From NCBI GenBank assembly GCA_024742665.1, contig JANSYA010000001.1, positions 496,001-560,000 of the forward strand: a stretch of DNA of 64,000 nt. Direction: 5' to 3'. This document shows, piece by piece, positions 1 to 8,951 of this stretch. Origin of the DNA: a bacterium. Its GTDB lineage: Bacteria > Spirochaetota > Leptospiria > Leptospirales > Leptonemataceae. The notes under the pieces are model-generated. The model was given only the letters and a program-made list of their open reading frames with translations, did no database searches and had not been told where the DNA came from. Both the position numbers and the translations under genes were made by a program. Each line of letters starts with the position of its first letter. The first letter of the stretch is position 1.

Positions 1-471
1 CAGCTTCGACTGCTGGGCGAAGATCCCGGGATAACGGCACGAGCCGAATAAAAACGAAAGCGATCCGCCGGCTTCGGCTTTCATCGTCGCGAAACGCGCA
101 ACCGAAGATTCTTCAGGCAAAGCTCGCAGTTCATCGAGCCAGACCTTCGGCTCCGGCAGTAGCTTGAATAATTCTTCAGTTTGCATGACCTCGTGGGGGT
201 CCTGGGTCTGCATCGTCAGGGTGCCGAAAATCGCGCGATACTGAGAGTCCGCTTCGAGATCCGTGAAGTCCACGCAGCCCGTGCGATCGTACTCGCGGCG
301 CAGGCGAAAATAGCGGATCGATACGGGGCGCTTGTTGTTCTTCAGGAACAAAGCGGCCACGCCGATCGTGCGCTCGTCCGAGTCGTCGTCGCCTCGAATC
401 CAGAGGCGCGTCGAAGTGGCCGTCGTATGCCCGATGATCGGGCCCAATCCAGGCGGACGCAGATGAGTCAT
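1..471 (-). CDS. PhoD-like alkaline phosphatase (N-terminal part, cut by window edge)
   Basis: The minus strand is open from an ATG at 471 to the first base. The protein starts MTHLRPPGLGPIIGHTTATS and then has TRLWIRG, a typical start of PhoD/alkaline-phosphatase-D family enzymes, whose N-terminal beta domain has 'GPIIGHTT..RLWIRG'. The fragment ends just after FLFGSCRYPG, the GSC motif that opens the metallophosphatase domain; the metal ligands lie outside the window. No signal peptide is visible, so a cytoplasmic or atypically exported enzyme is possible. The family hydrolyses phosphomono- and diesters. The gene is divergent from the HD gene that starts 78 bp away. Confidence 0.8.
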   Translation of the reverse strand, partial: MTHLRPPGLGPIIGHTTATSTRLWIRGDDDSDERTIGVAALFLKNNKRPVSIRYFRLRREYDRTGCVDFTDLEADSQYRAIFGTLTMQTQDPHEVMQTEELFKLLPEPKVWLDELRALPEESSVARFATMKAEAGGSLSFLFGSCRYPGIFAQQSKL

Positions 472-548
472 GCCGGATTGACTTCCGCCGGGGCCGCGCG
501 GTCAAGAAAAATGCGTGCGGGGAGTCATGCTCCTGGAAGTTCTGGTTC

Positions 549-989
549 ATGGAACCCTTCACGATAGAAACCGCCATCCAGATCGCCTGCGAATTTCACC
601 GGGGCCAGAACGACAAAGCCGGATTTCCCTATATCTTTCATCCGCTGCGCGTGATGGAAAACGTAAACGGGATCCATCAGAAGATGGCGGCCGTCTTACA
701 CGATACGATCGAAGACACTCCCCTGACCATCGAAGAGCTCCGGAACCGGGGCTGCCCTCCGCGGGTGGTCGGCGCAGTCGAAGTTCTGACCAAACGCGAA
801 GGCGAGTCCCACGACCAGTATATCATGCGGGTGGTCGAGTCCGGCAATCCCGTCGCCATTCCGGTGAAGTGGGCCGATATCACTGACAATTCGGATCCGC
901 GGCGTCTGCAGTACCTGCCGGTGGAATCCCAGCAGCGCCTGTCTCTGAAATATGCCGCGGCGAAGCGCCTGCTGATGGAAAATATGTAA
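549..989 (+). CDS. HD-domain phosphohydrolase, MESH1/RelA-hydrolase-like
   Basis: 146 residues, a single HD domain. H17 in HRGQ, H31 in the YIFHPLRVM motif and the H51-D52 pair in AVLHDTIED match the metal-binding residues of the ppGpp-hydrolase half of RelA/SpoT and of small MESH1-type enzymes; a later VKWADITDN segment (about residues 106-114) fits the second Asp of that fold. There is no synthetase, TGS or ACT domain. It may hydrolyse (p)ppGpp or another nucleotide; the substrate cannot be read from sequence. The start is the ATG at 549; no strong Shine-Dalgarno is seen. Confidence 0.78.
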   Translation: MEPFTIETAIQIACEFHRGQNDKAGFPYIFHPLRVMENVNGIHQKMAAVLHDTIEDTPLTIEELRNRGCPPRVVGAVEVLTKREGESHDQYIMRVVESGNPVAIPVKWADITDNSDPRRLQYLPVESQQRLSLKYAAAKRLLMENM

Positions 990-1113
990 ACGCCCGCGTA
1001 TTGCGCATCCCGGGAGCGCATTGTCGGCCGCTCGCAAGGCGCCGGGCGTGGGCCCGGTTTTGCGCAGGGCCCTGATTTGACGGCAGCTTATAGTTAGCTG
1101 CCATATTAAATGC

Positions 1114-2265
1114 TTGCAGACTATTAGTGGGCGTGCTATGCCGGTTGCCAGGAAACGTCCGGTGCCCGCTCTGCGAAATCATAGCCCCTTTCGATCGCAT
1201 TTTTCTCGCGTGCGAAGTCCCCGTGCGAGCGCTGCGCACTTGCTCTGTGGCGCTCTGCTTCTGCTCGGGACGGCTTCCTGTCTGGATTTCGATTGCCATT
1301 TTGCCGACAGCAGCTGCGAGCCGGTCGCGGCTCTACTGTTGTCCCAGAGCGCCGGGCTTCAGTCTGGCCTCAACGCTCAAAGTCAGCTCTACGTGGTGGA
1401 TCGCTCGAACGATCGCATCGTGCGCATAGACGATATGCTTGGCGCCAACTGGGTCGAATTCGGCACATCCGGCGGCGGCATCAATCAGTTCAATACGCCG
1501 GAAGGCGTCGGTGTCGATGTGAATGGGGCTATCTTTATTTCTGATTCATTCAGCCGTCGCATCGTACGGGTGGATGATATGATCGGTTCGAACTGGACCG
1601 AGTTCGGCACATCCGGCGCCGGTATCAATCAATTCAATGTCCCGGTTGGAGTAAGCCTGGATTCCGGCGGACAAGTCTACGTTCCCGATAACGGAAACGG
1701 CCGCATCGTGCGAATCGACGATATGGTCGGCACGAATTGGACGGAGCACGGTACGATGGGCGCCGGTGTCAATCAGTTCGATTCACCGGAAGGTATAACC
1801 GTAGATGCCAGCGGACGGATCTACGTCGCGGACCAGAACAATCACCGCATCGTTCGCATGGACGATATGAGCGGAACGAATTGGGTTTCGTTCGGAACAC
1901 TCGGCGGAGGTGTGAATCAGTTTAATGGCCCAACTGAAATCGCCCTGGATGCAGCCGGGCGGATCTACATCAGCGATAGCGGGAATATTCGCATTGTACG
2001 GATAGACGATATGGTCGGCACGAACTGGGTCGATTTCGGTACAATCGGAACGGGAGTGAACCAGTTCGGTGGAGTCGGTGAAGTTACCGTCACTTCAAGC
2101 GGCCAGATTTATATTCCTGACCAGGGCAACGATCGCATTGTACGGATAGACGATATGACCGGCACGAACTGGACGGAGTTCGGTACGACCGGCGCCGGAG
2201 TGAATCAGTTCAATGCTCCAGGCAGAGTCTTCGTGCACACGTTTCAAACGGCCGCCGGATTCTAA
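1114..2265 (+). CDS. NHL-repeat lipoprotein (six-bladed propeller)
   Basis: 383 residues. A signal peptide ends in a lipobox (LLLLGTASC, Cys about residue 56), predicting an outer-membrane or periplasmic lipoprotein. The rest is a tandem repeat of about 54 residues, at least six copies, with the pattern RIVRIDDM-G-NW-EFGT-G-G-NQFN-P-G-DA-G-IY--D--N, typical of NHL beta-propellers. The DNA repeats are near-identical (162-bp period), suggesting recent amplification or gene conversion. The ATG at 1138 is an alternative start giving a more typical signal peptide. NHL propellers usually bind ligands or proteins; no enzyme motif is seen. Confidence 0.85.
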   Translation: MQTISGRAMPVARKRPVPALRNHSPFRSHFSRVRSPRASAAHLLCGALLLLGTASCLDFDCHFADSSCEPVAALLLSQSAGLQSGLNAQSQLYVVDRSNDRIVRIDDMLGANWVEFGTSGGGINQFNTPEGVGVDVNGAIFISDSFSRRIVRVDDMIGSNWTEFGTSGAGINQFNVPVGVSLDSGGQVYVPDNGNGRIVRIDDMVGTNWTEHGTMGAGVNQFDSPEGITVDASGRIYVADQNNHRIVRMDDMSGTNWVSFGTLGGGVNQFNGPTEIALDAAGRIYISDSGNIRIVRIDDMVGTNWVDFGTIGTGVNQFGGVGEVTVTSSGQIYIPDQGNDRIVRIDDMTGTNWTEFGTTGAGVNQFNAPGRVFVHTFQTAAGF

Positions 2266-2790
2266 TCAGGGCGCGAGATCTTCAACGAGAGTGGACATGG
2301 ATTGCAATACGCGCGGCACAATTTTCATGAGCGTCTTGCGTTCCGTTTCGCTCAGACCGCCCATCGCGTCGGCCAGGCGGTTGAAATGATCCGGCAGCAT
2401 CTCGTCGACGAAACGCCGGCCTTCATCCGAGAGCTGTATAATAATGCTACGCCGATCGCCGGGGCGCGGCAGGCGCACGAGATAACCCTGCTTTTCCAGA
2501 CCGTCGAGCAGGCCGGTCATCGTCGCGCGCGAAATATTGCCGGCGTCGGCCAGGTCGGCGGGAGTCCATTCCGCTTCCGATTCGATGTACAGCATCAGCA
2601 GCACGCCGTAGCGCGCCTGGGAGATGCCGTAGCGCGAGAAGTGCGCCGTGAACCCGTTAATGATATGGTTCGCAAAAAAGAACAGCATGGATCCCATTTC
2701 CACGCCCTTCAGATCGGTGTCGGGAAAGGCCTGCGAAAATTTTGCGAAATAGGCGTCCTTCTTATCGCTGGCGGGAGAAAAAATTTCCAT
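2266..2790 (-). CDS. MarR-family transcriptional regulator
   Basis: 174 residues. A central winged helix-turn-helix (about residues 60-130) includes WTPADLADAGNISRATMTGLLDGLEKQGYLVR followed by the wing RLPRPGDRRSIIIQLSDEG, the DxRS/R signature of MarR proteins. N- and C-terminal helices form the usual dimer domain. It is divergent from the gene at 2839, 48 bp away, and probably controls it and itself. Its stop codon lies one base after the stop of the converging NHL lipoprotein gene. Confidence 0.9.
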   Translation of the reverse strand: MEIFSPASDKKDAYFAKFSQAFPDTDLKGVEMGSMLFFFANHIINGFTAHFSRYGISQARYGVLLMLYIESEAEWTPADLADAGNISRATMTGLLDGLEKQGYLVRLPRPGDRRSIIIQLSDEGRRFVDEMLPDHFNRLADAMGGLSETERKTLMKIVPRVLQSMSTLVEDLAP

Positions 2791-2838
2791 GAATGCTCAG
2801 TGTTCTGTCTATAAACCAACTACGTCAAGAGAAACAAA

Positions 2839-3585
2839 ATGCAAATCGTAAATCAACATCTCCAGTATCCTCGCGCGCCTCTGGTCGAGCCGAACAGGAG
2901 CGGGTATATTCATGTCGGGATCGAAGTCGACAGATCTCGCCTGCCTTTCTTTCTTTTCACAAGCAACGCGAAGAAGACGATCCTCGCACGGGCGAAGTCG
3001 TTCGCCGAAAGCCTGGCCGGCCGTTCGGAAGTGAAGGCTGCGAATGTGTTTCGCGCCGTAGTGCGTCCGCCTGTGAATCAGCCGTATCTGGAAGCCGTGA
3101 GCGATCGCTTTCACGTGGCGCGATATGACGTGGCCGTGTTGATTGAAACTCAGGACGCAGGCGCGGCCCGCGCGATTCGGGACAGCCAGGAGTTTCGCGA
3201 CTTTCAGGATTTCATTAACGATCTGGCGAAGTTCGTGCACGTGGTCGTCACCGAAAACGCGCGCCGGATTGCGGAGGTCGATAAGAGTCGACCGGGCGTG
3301 TTCTTGTTTAACTATTTCTTTTCCGAACGACCGGAAGATCTCCTGGCCGTCTGGGAATACACCGCCGGTTGGTTTATCAAAGAAACTGGACTTGATAATT
3401 CCACGCTGATGATCCCGGCCGCAGGGGAAGCATCGGAATACGGTGTGATCAACCACTGCCGCTGGGACAGCCTGCCTCGATTGATGCCGAGTCTGATATT
3501 CAAAAAATCCATGCAGACCTACGTCATGGAAAATTTCGCGGCGAATAAAATCGCGGTCATGCCGATTCTCTACCGGCTTGCGTAA
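2839..3585 (+). CDS. Conserved protein of unknown function, divergent from marR
   Basis: 248 residues, soluble, no signal peptide or membrane segment. I do not recognise the family. Visible features are an N-terminal segment with beta character, a middle helical stretch (EFRDFQDFINDLAKFVHVVV) and a C-terminal segment rich in aromatic residues (WEYTAGWFIKETGLDN). Codon use is like its neighbours. The divergent MarR gene makes it the obvious regulatory target, so a role in detoxification or stress response is plausible but not shown. Confidence 0.72.
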   Translation: MQIVNQHLQYPRAPLVEPNRSGYIHVGIEVDRSRLPFFLFTSNAKKTILARAKSFAESLAGRSEVKAANVFRAVVRPPVNQPYLEAVSDRFHVARYDVAVLIETQDAGAARAIRDSQEFRDFQDFINDLAKFVHVVVTENARRIAEVDKSRPGVFLFNYFFSERPEDLLAVWEYTAGWFIKETGLDNSTLMIPAAGEASEYGVINHCRWDSLPRLMPSLIFKKSMQTYVMENFAANKIAVMPILYRLA

Positions 3586-3744
3586 GCGCCGCTGGCATGG
3601 GGTGAGCCCAGAAGTTCAGCTTTGAATTCGGGAAGGCCCGCGCAAAGATCGTGCGAGTCGATAGCTCCGCGCGAACCCGGCATAAATCATAGCGCCCCGG
3701 CCGCAAATTTCTGGCGATGCACGGCGCACCCGGAAACCTGAGTC

Positions 3745-5193
3745 ATGGCTATTCGGCGACCCGACTTCGATCAGTACCGGTCTATACAGGATTCAGTGGC
3801 GCTGCTGGGGGATCTCGTGGATCGCTTGCAGGTCATGGTGCGGACCCATCTCTGGGCGCAAATTCTGTTCGGGATGCTGCTCGGCGTAACCACCGGTCTC
3901 GTGCTTTCGCCGACCGGCGGCGGCTGGCTGGAGGCAGCGGAGGCGGAAACCGTCGCCGGCTGGCTCGCGGTGCCGGGCCGGCTGTTTCTCGCCTTGATTC
4001 AAATGGTGGTGGTGCCGCTCGTGATTTCGTCGATCATGCTCGGCATCAATTCCAGCAGCGATCCCGCGTATCTGAAGCGCATCGGTCTGCGCATCTTTCC
4101 GTACTTCGTCGGCACCACGATGGTCGCGGTGGGGATCGGCATGGCCGCGGCCTTTTGGATTCGCCCGGGCGATTATATCGATCAGGGTCTGGTGCAGGCG
4201 GCGCTCGCGGAAGATGTGCCGGCCGTGAGTGACGGCTCCGGCGTGCCAGGCGAAAATTCCGGCGTGCGAAGCGCGGAGTCCGGCGGCGAGGGCACGCGAG
4301 AAGAGAGCGTGACGGAGTCTTCGCGCGATATTGCGATTCCCGATTTGATCATCGACCTGGTTCCCGTAGATCCACTTCAGGCGATCTTAACGCGCAGCAT
4401 GTTGGAGCTGGTGATCTTCGCGATCTTGATGGGTGTCGCGCTGCTTTCAATTCCAGAGAGTCGAGCCCGGCCGCTGACGGATTTGCTGAGCGCGGTCCAG
4501 GAGATTTCGATGAAGGTCGTGAGCTGGGCGATGATGCTCGCGCCCTATGCGGTTTTTGGATTGCTCGCACAAATTACGGTGCTGATCGGCTTCGACGCTT
4601 TGCTCGGCATGTCCGTCTACGTCGGCACGGTGCTGGCGGGTCTCGCGGTTTTGCTCTTCGTCTATACCCACGTCGTCTGGTTTACGAGCGGACTCAAGCC
4701 CTGGAGTTTTCTCGCTCGTATACGCGAAGTTTTGCTGCTGGCCTTTTCGACTTCCAGTTCGGCGGCGGTCATGCCGCTATCGATTCAAACCGCCGAAGAG
4801 CGATTGAACGTGCGCGAATCCGTTTCGCAATTCGTGGTGCCCCTGGGCGCGACGATCAACATGGACGGCACCGCGTTATACCAGGTGGTCGCCGCCGTCT
4901 TTTTGACCCAGGTCTTCGGCATCGATCTGACGATTCCCGCGCTGCTGCTACTGGCGGCGACGACGATCGGCGCGTCAATTGGAGCGCCGAGTACGCCGGG
5001 CGTGGGCATCGTCGTGCTGGCGACCATACTCGCGGATCTGGGCGTGCCGGCGGCGGGCATCGCGCTGATTATAGGCGTCGACCGGATTCTGGATATGGCC
5101 CGCACTTCGGTGAACGTGGCCGGCGACCTGACGGCCTGTGTCGTGATGAATCGCTGGCTGCCGGGCGATAGCGTCGCCGAATCTCAGGGCTGA
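3745..5193 (+). CDS. Dicarboxylate/amino acid:cation symporter (DAACS/SDF family)
   Basis: 482 residues with about eight hydrophobic segments. Signatures are the serine-rich STSSSAAVMPLSIQ re-entrant loop, PLGATINMDGTALYQ (the NMDGT substrate/sodium-binding motif) and a C-terminal LIIGVDRILDMARTSVNVAGD, all diagnostic of GltP/DctA-type Na+ or H+ symporters for glutamate, aspartate or C4-dicarboxylates. Between the third and fourth helices there is an extra hydrophilic Gly/Ser/Glu-rich loop (about residues 158-195). Which solute it carries cannot be decided. It is monocistronic. Confidence 0.92.
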   Translation: MAIRRPDFDQYRSIQDSVALLGDLVDRLQVMVRTHLWAQILFGMLLGVTTGLVLSPTGGGWLEAAEAETVAGWLAVPGRLFLALIQMVVVPLVISSIMLGINSSSDPAYLKRIGLRIFPYFVGTTMVAVGIGMAAAFWIRPGDYIDQGLVQAALAEDVPAVSDGSGVPGENSGVRSAESGGEGTREESVTESSRDIAIPDLIIDLVPVDPLQAILTRSMLELVIFAILMGVALLSIPESRARPLTDLLSAVQEISMKVVSWAMMLAPYAVFGLLAQITVLIGFDALLGMSVYVGTVLAGLAVLLFVYTHVVWFTSGLKPWSFLARIREVLLLAFSTSSSAAVMPLSIQTAEERLNVRESVSQFVVPLGATINMDGTALYQVVAAVFLTQVFGIDLTIPALLLLAATTIGASIGAPSTPGVGIVVLATILADLGVPAAGIALIIGVDRILDMARTSVNVAGDLTACVVMNRWLPGDSVAESQG

Positions 5194-5343
5194 GGCCTGC
5201 GTTTTTTTGGTTCCGGACCGGCAAATGCGGATTTGTTTCGGATTTCGCCGCCGGGTTCTTGCGGGGGAAAGGCTTGCCGTATGACGCCCCGGAGTGCGCG
5301 GTGGACGCTACCGGACGGCGCGACGATCTTGAGGACCCCAACG

Positions 5344-7200
5344 ATGCAGACGAGAGCCGGACGGCGCAGGGCGGGATTCATTTTCGTCGTCGGGCTGTGC
5401 TTCGCTTCGATCGCGTGCAGCAGTATACTCGTTCGCCATCCCGGCAAACGCGGCGGCGATCTGGAAAGAGACGCGACGAACACCTGTCCGAACTCGCCGG
5501 CTGATCGCTGCGCATTAGATTCTCCTCTGATGAAGCTAGCGGATCGAGCCGCCCTGGCGAGTCGCGACGGGGAGCGTGCGCATTACGCGACGATCCTCGA
5601 CGACGGCACCGACGCTCTGCGTGCCCGGGTCCACGCGATTCGCGCGGCCCGGCGCTCGATCGAAATCCAGGTCTTCATATGGACGGCGGATACCGTCGGC
5701 GCGGCCATGCTGGGGGAATTGCAGGAGGCGGCCCGGCGCGGAGTAAAAGTACGTTTGATTCTGGATCAGCTCGCTTCGAGCGGCGACATCGATCTGGCGA
5801 CGGTGCTCGCCGTCGCTCATGAAAACCTGGAAGTGCGTTATTATCGTCCGGTGGCCAAAAAGATCGATGCGAGCTGGCTGGAGTACATCTGGTCGGCGGT
5901 GCATCGCACCTGGCGCACGCAGCAGCGAATGCACAATAAGATCTTCGTCGTCGACGACCGCCTGCTGATCGCCGGGGGGCGCAACATCGCCGACGAATAC
6001 TACGACGTGCATCCTGAATTTAATTTCATCGATCGCGACGTTTTGCTGGCCGGACCGGTCGCGGCGCGCGCTCGCGAGAGTTTCGAAGAATACTGGCGAA
6101 GCGATAAAGTCGTGCCCGTGCACGAACTGCACGACGTCCGCCTGCGCCTCTTCAAAGACGGAAAGCAGCTGCCGGTCGCTTCTTCGGTGCGGGCTTTTCG
6201 CAACGATTTTAAGTCCGTCGAGCACATCATGGAGCGAGTCGAAGACCGCGCCTATATTCAGAAGGTTTTCGCCGATCGAGCCTATCGCGTTGGAGACGTG
6301 GCTTTCATCGCCGACCTGCCGGAAAAAGGAGACTCGAACGAAAGCGCGGAGGAATCCGGGACGCTGCGGGAAATTCAGACCCGGCTCGCCGGGGCGCAGT
6401 CTTCGATTTTGATTCAGACGCCCTACCTGCTGCTGACCGAAGAAAATCTGGAGGGGCTGCAGCAATTGAATCGCGAGCGGCCCGGCGTGCGCGTGCGGGC
6501 TTCCACGAACAGTCTCTCGGCGACGGACAATCTGCTGGTCTACGGCGTGTACTATAAACTTCGCACGGAGTATCTCGATACGACCAATATCGAAATTCGC
6601 GAATTCAAAGGGCGGCCGCGCGACGGTTTGCGTTTGAATCGCAACTATATCGCGCTCGCCCGGGCCACCCCCGCCGAAAAAGATGAGTGGCGGAGAAAAC
6701 TGCGCGAAAATCCGGATCTGCCTCTGAGCCCGGATCTGCCCGGGCCGGGCTTTGGAATGCACGCCAAGTCGATCGTCATCGACGAGCGCAGCGTTATGAT
6801 TGGTTCGCACAATTTCGACCCGCGATCGACGGCAATCAACAACGAAGTTTTGATTACGATCGAAGACGCGGATTTCGCTCGAGCGGTCGTGCGCAGCGTC
6901 GAGAAGCATATGGATCCGGGCAATAGCTGGGCGATCGCTCCGAAGGCTCACAACGCGCTTACGCCCGCGAATGAATGTCTGGGTTCCGCTTCTCGTTCGC
7001 TGCCGGTTTTCGACGTGTATCCGTGGACCGGCTCGGCTTCCTTTCAGAAGATTTCAGGCGGCGAAGACCTGTCCCGCAGCGATCCCGCGTTTTACGAGAA
7101 TTTTGAGAACGTCGGTCAGTATCCTGATACCGGTTTGCTGGCCCGGGCGGGGACCTGGCTGGTCAGCGCCTTCGGAGTGCTGTTGATTCATTTGCTGTAA
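5344..7200 (+). CDS. Phospholipase D-family lipoprotein with two HKD motifs
   Basis: About 618 residues from the ATG at 5344, chosen over upstream TTG/ATG codons because it has GAGGA just upstream and gives a clean lipoprotein signal (GFIFVVGLCFASIACSS). The first HKD-like motif is HNKIFVVDDRLLIAGGRN, the second HAKSIVIDERSVMIGSHNFD followed by NNE. This arrangement matches bacterial cardiolipin synthase/PLD-like proteins anchored to the envelope. It probably acts on phospholipids in the periplasm or outer membrane, by hydrolysis or transphosphatidylation. The C-terminus ends in a hydrophobic segment (LVSAFGVLLIHLL). Confidence 0.85.
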   Translation: MQTRAGRRRAGFIFVVGLCFASIACSSILVRHPGKRGGDLERDATNTCPNSPADRCALDSPLMKLADRAALASRDGERAHYATILDDGTDALRARVHAIRAARRSIEIQVFIWTADTVGAAMLGELQEAARRGVKVRLILDQLASSGDIDLATVLAVAHENLEVRYYRPVAKKIDASWLEYIWSAVHRTWRTQQRMHNKIFVVDDRLLIAGGRNIADEYYDVHPEFNFIDRDVLLAGPVAARARESFEEYWRSDKVVPVHELHDVRLRLFKDGKQLPVASSVRAFRNDFKSVEHIMERVEDRAYIQKVFADRAYRVGDVAFIADLPEKGDSNESAEESGTLREIQTRLAGAQSSILIQTPYLLLTEENLEGLQQLNRERPGVRVRASTNSLSATDNLLVYGVYYKLRTEYLDTTNIEIREFKGRPRDGLRLNRNYIALARATPAEKDEWRRKLRENPDLPLSPDLPGPGFGMHAKSIVIDERSVMIGSHNFDPRSTAINNEVLITIEDADFARAVVRSVEKHMDPGNSWAIAPKAHNALTPANECLGSASRSLPVFDVYPWTGSASFQKISGGEDLSRSDPAFYENFENVGQYPDTGLLARAGTWLVSAFGVLLIHLL

Positions 7201-7281
7201 CGCGCCTTAACGCGAGATCGCGCGCTTTTTCTCTGCGCGCCGATTCGTCTCGCAGCGCCAGGCGGCGCTCGTGGCGCTGCT

Positions 7282-8175
7282 CTAATTCGGCAGCAACAGC
7301 AGATTCGTTTCGGGTTTCGTCGCCGGATATTTTCGTAGCAGCTCGTCGAGATTCGTCGCGCGGGTCGCCGGCGGGTTTTCGTCGATGTCGTAAAAGCGAT
7401 AGCCGCGCTTTTTTAATTCGCCGAGCATTTGCCGGGGATCGAAGCCGAAGCCGCGAATGCTATCGGGACCGAACTCCATCACGATTTTCATCTTCGCATT
7501 GGAATCGAGCAGCCCCTGCATTCCCTGTAGAATGATCGCTTCGGCGCCCTGGGTGTCGATTTTGATCATGTCGACGCCGCGCGGATCGTCGCGAAAATAA
7601 TTGTCGAGGGTCACCGCTTCGACTTCAACGAAAGGCAGCTCCTCGCCGCGATCCAGAACGTGGTGGTCGCCTTTGTTTTCTGCGGCGAGATACAGCTTTA
7701 AGGTTCCGGCTTCGTTGGATAGAGCCTTCTGTTCGACGACGACGTTCGTCAGGCCGTTCAATTCGACGTTGCGCTTTAAGATCGCGAAGCTTTCCGGTTC
7801 CGGCTCGAAGGCGAAGACGCGGCCGGTTTTGCCGACCAGGTTCGCGGCCACCAGGGTATAATAGCCCACGTTCGCGCCCGCGTCGACGAAGGTGTCGCCC
7901 GCTTTCAAATGCTCTACGATGATTCCGGTTTCCTGAGCCTCCCAGCTGCGGTAGCTCATGATGTACGGCGTAATAATTTTATCGTCCGGATTCAAAAACA
8001 TGCGAAAGCCGTGCACCGGCGTCGCCGCAAAATTGCGATGAACCAGGCGAATCATTTTATAGCGCGCGTCGAGGCCGGCCCGGGTATGAAAGATGCCGGC
8101 GTACGCGAAAGGCAATGCGACCAGCAGGATCGCGGCGATCAGGCGGCGTTTTTTATTTCGGTGAAATGGGTTCAT
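7282..8175 (-). CDS. FkbM-family SAM-dependent methyltransferase
   Basis: 297 residues. After a hydrophobic N-terminal segment (about residues 11-30, a likely signal anchor) comes the Rossmann methyltransferase core: DAGANVGYYTLVAANL (motif I, binds SAM), RVFAFEPEPES (motif II acidic residue), then VDMIKIDTQGAEAIILQGM and KIVMEFGPDS. These are typical of FkbM-type O-methyltransferases, which act on sugars or secondary metabolites. The membrane anchor suggests work on a membrane-linked glycan. No pathway neighbours are present. Confidence 0.88.
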   Translation of the reverse strand: MNPFHRNKKRRLIAAILLVALPFAYAGIFHTRAGLDARYKMIRLVHRNFAATPVHGFRMFLNPDDKIITPYIMSYRSWEAQETGIIVEHLKAGDTFVDAGANVGYYTLVAANLVGKTGRVFAFEPEPESFAILKRNVELNGLTNVVVEQKALSNEAGTLKLYLAAENKGDHHVLDRGEELPFVEVEAVTLDNYFRDDPRGVDMIKIDTQGAEAIILQGMQGLLDSNAKMKIVMEFGPDSIRGFGFDPRQMLGELKKRGYRFYDIDENPPATRATNLDELLRKYPATKPETNLLLLPN

Positions 8176-8447
8176 GGTTGAATGGAGGATGTGCGATGCC
8201 GGAGATCTTCATCGGCACTCGGAGGCATTCTGGCGGAGCAGGGCCAGGGAGCAAGTAGACTTCGCACGGCGCCGCTGGCCCCGCGAGTGCGAGTCGGATT
8301 CCCGCTGATTTGCTTATATTCAGATGTTGTGGTGTTTTTTCGCGGATGATCTGCGGCTTCGCAGAAAGGACTGAGAAATATCCGCGGCATTCGCCTTGAC
8401 TTTTTTCAGTATCTGTCGGACTCAGGACCGTCCGCGATCTTCTTCCT

Positions 8448-8897
8448 ATGCATTCTCGTTTGAAATATATGGTCGGCCGTGCGCTGCTGCTGCATTTGCT
8501 CGTGCTGGTGGGATTCTCCGTGGCGGGCCTGCACGTGCACCATCACAAGGGTTCCGCTCGAACCCATGTCGCCGCGGGCACGCCCTGTAGCAACGACTGT
8601 CACGACACCTGCGAGACGGAAGCGACCGCGCTGCACGTGCTGGAGATTCTGGGTTCGGCCGTGAACCCGGATTCGTCCGGGGCCTTCGCGGAAGCTCTGA
8701 GCGAACGAGTCGCTGTATTTCATGGCATTGACGGCCGGGATTCCGGCGCAGCCTTCGCCATTCAAGCCCTCCGGCTGCGCGTACCTCTACAAATTCATTC
8801 GCGCCTCTTTCCGGGCGGCGAACGCATCGCCGCACCGATGGCGCTGCTTCGCGGTCGTCCCAACTCTTCGCGCGCTCCACCCTTCGCCGCTTCCTGA
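8448..8897 (+). CDS. Small His-rich exported protein, first gene of metal-efflux operon
   Basis: 149 residues. An N-terminal hydrophobic segment (LLLHLLVLVGFSVAGLH) precedes HVHHHKG and a cluster of Cys and His residues (CSNDCHDTCETEATALH), which could bind metal. It lies 54 bp before the TolC-like gene and is probably cotranscribed with the RND system. No family is recognised. The C-terminal part is low-complexity and Arg/Pro-rich, and the reading frame could be overlong. The role is inferred from position and metal-ligand content only. Confidence 0.58.
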   Translation: MHSRLKYMVGRALLLHLLVLVGFSVAGLHVHHHKGSARTHVAAGTPCSNDCHDTCETEATALHVLEILGSAVNPDSSGAFAEALSERVAVFHGIDGRDSGAAFAIQALRLRVPLQIHSRLFPGGERIAAPMALLRGRPNSSRAPPFAAS

Positions 8898-8951
8898 TTT
8901 CGCTTCGCGAAGCCGTCGCGCTTCGCTGATCAATCCAGCAGGAGGTGGGCC

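Noticed and set aside
5536..6951. 471-residue minus-strand ORF opposite the phospholipase gene
   Set aside because: Shadow of a GC-rich coding region; the plus-strand protein has a signal peptide and two HKD motifs.
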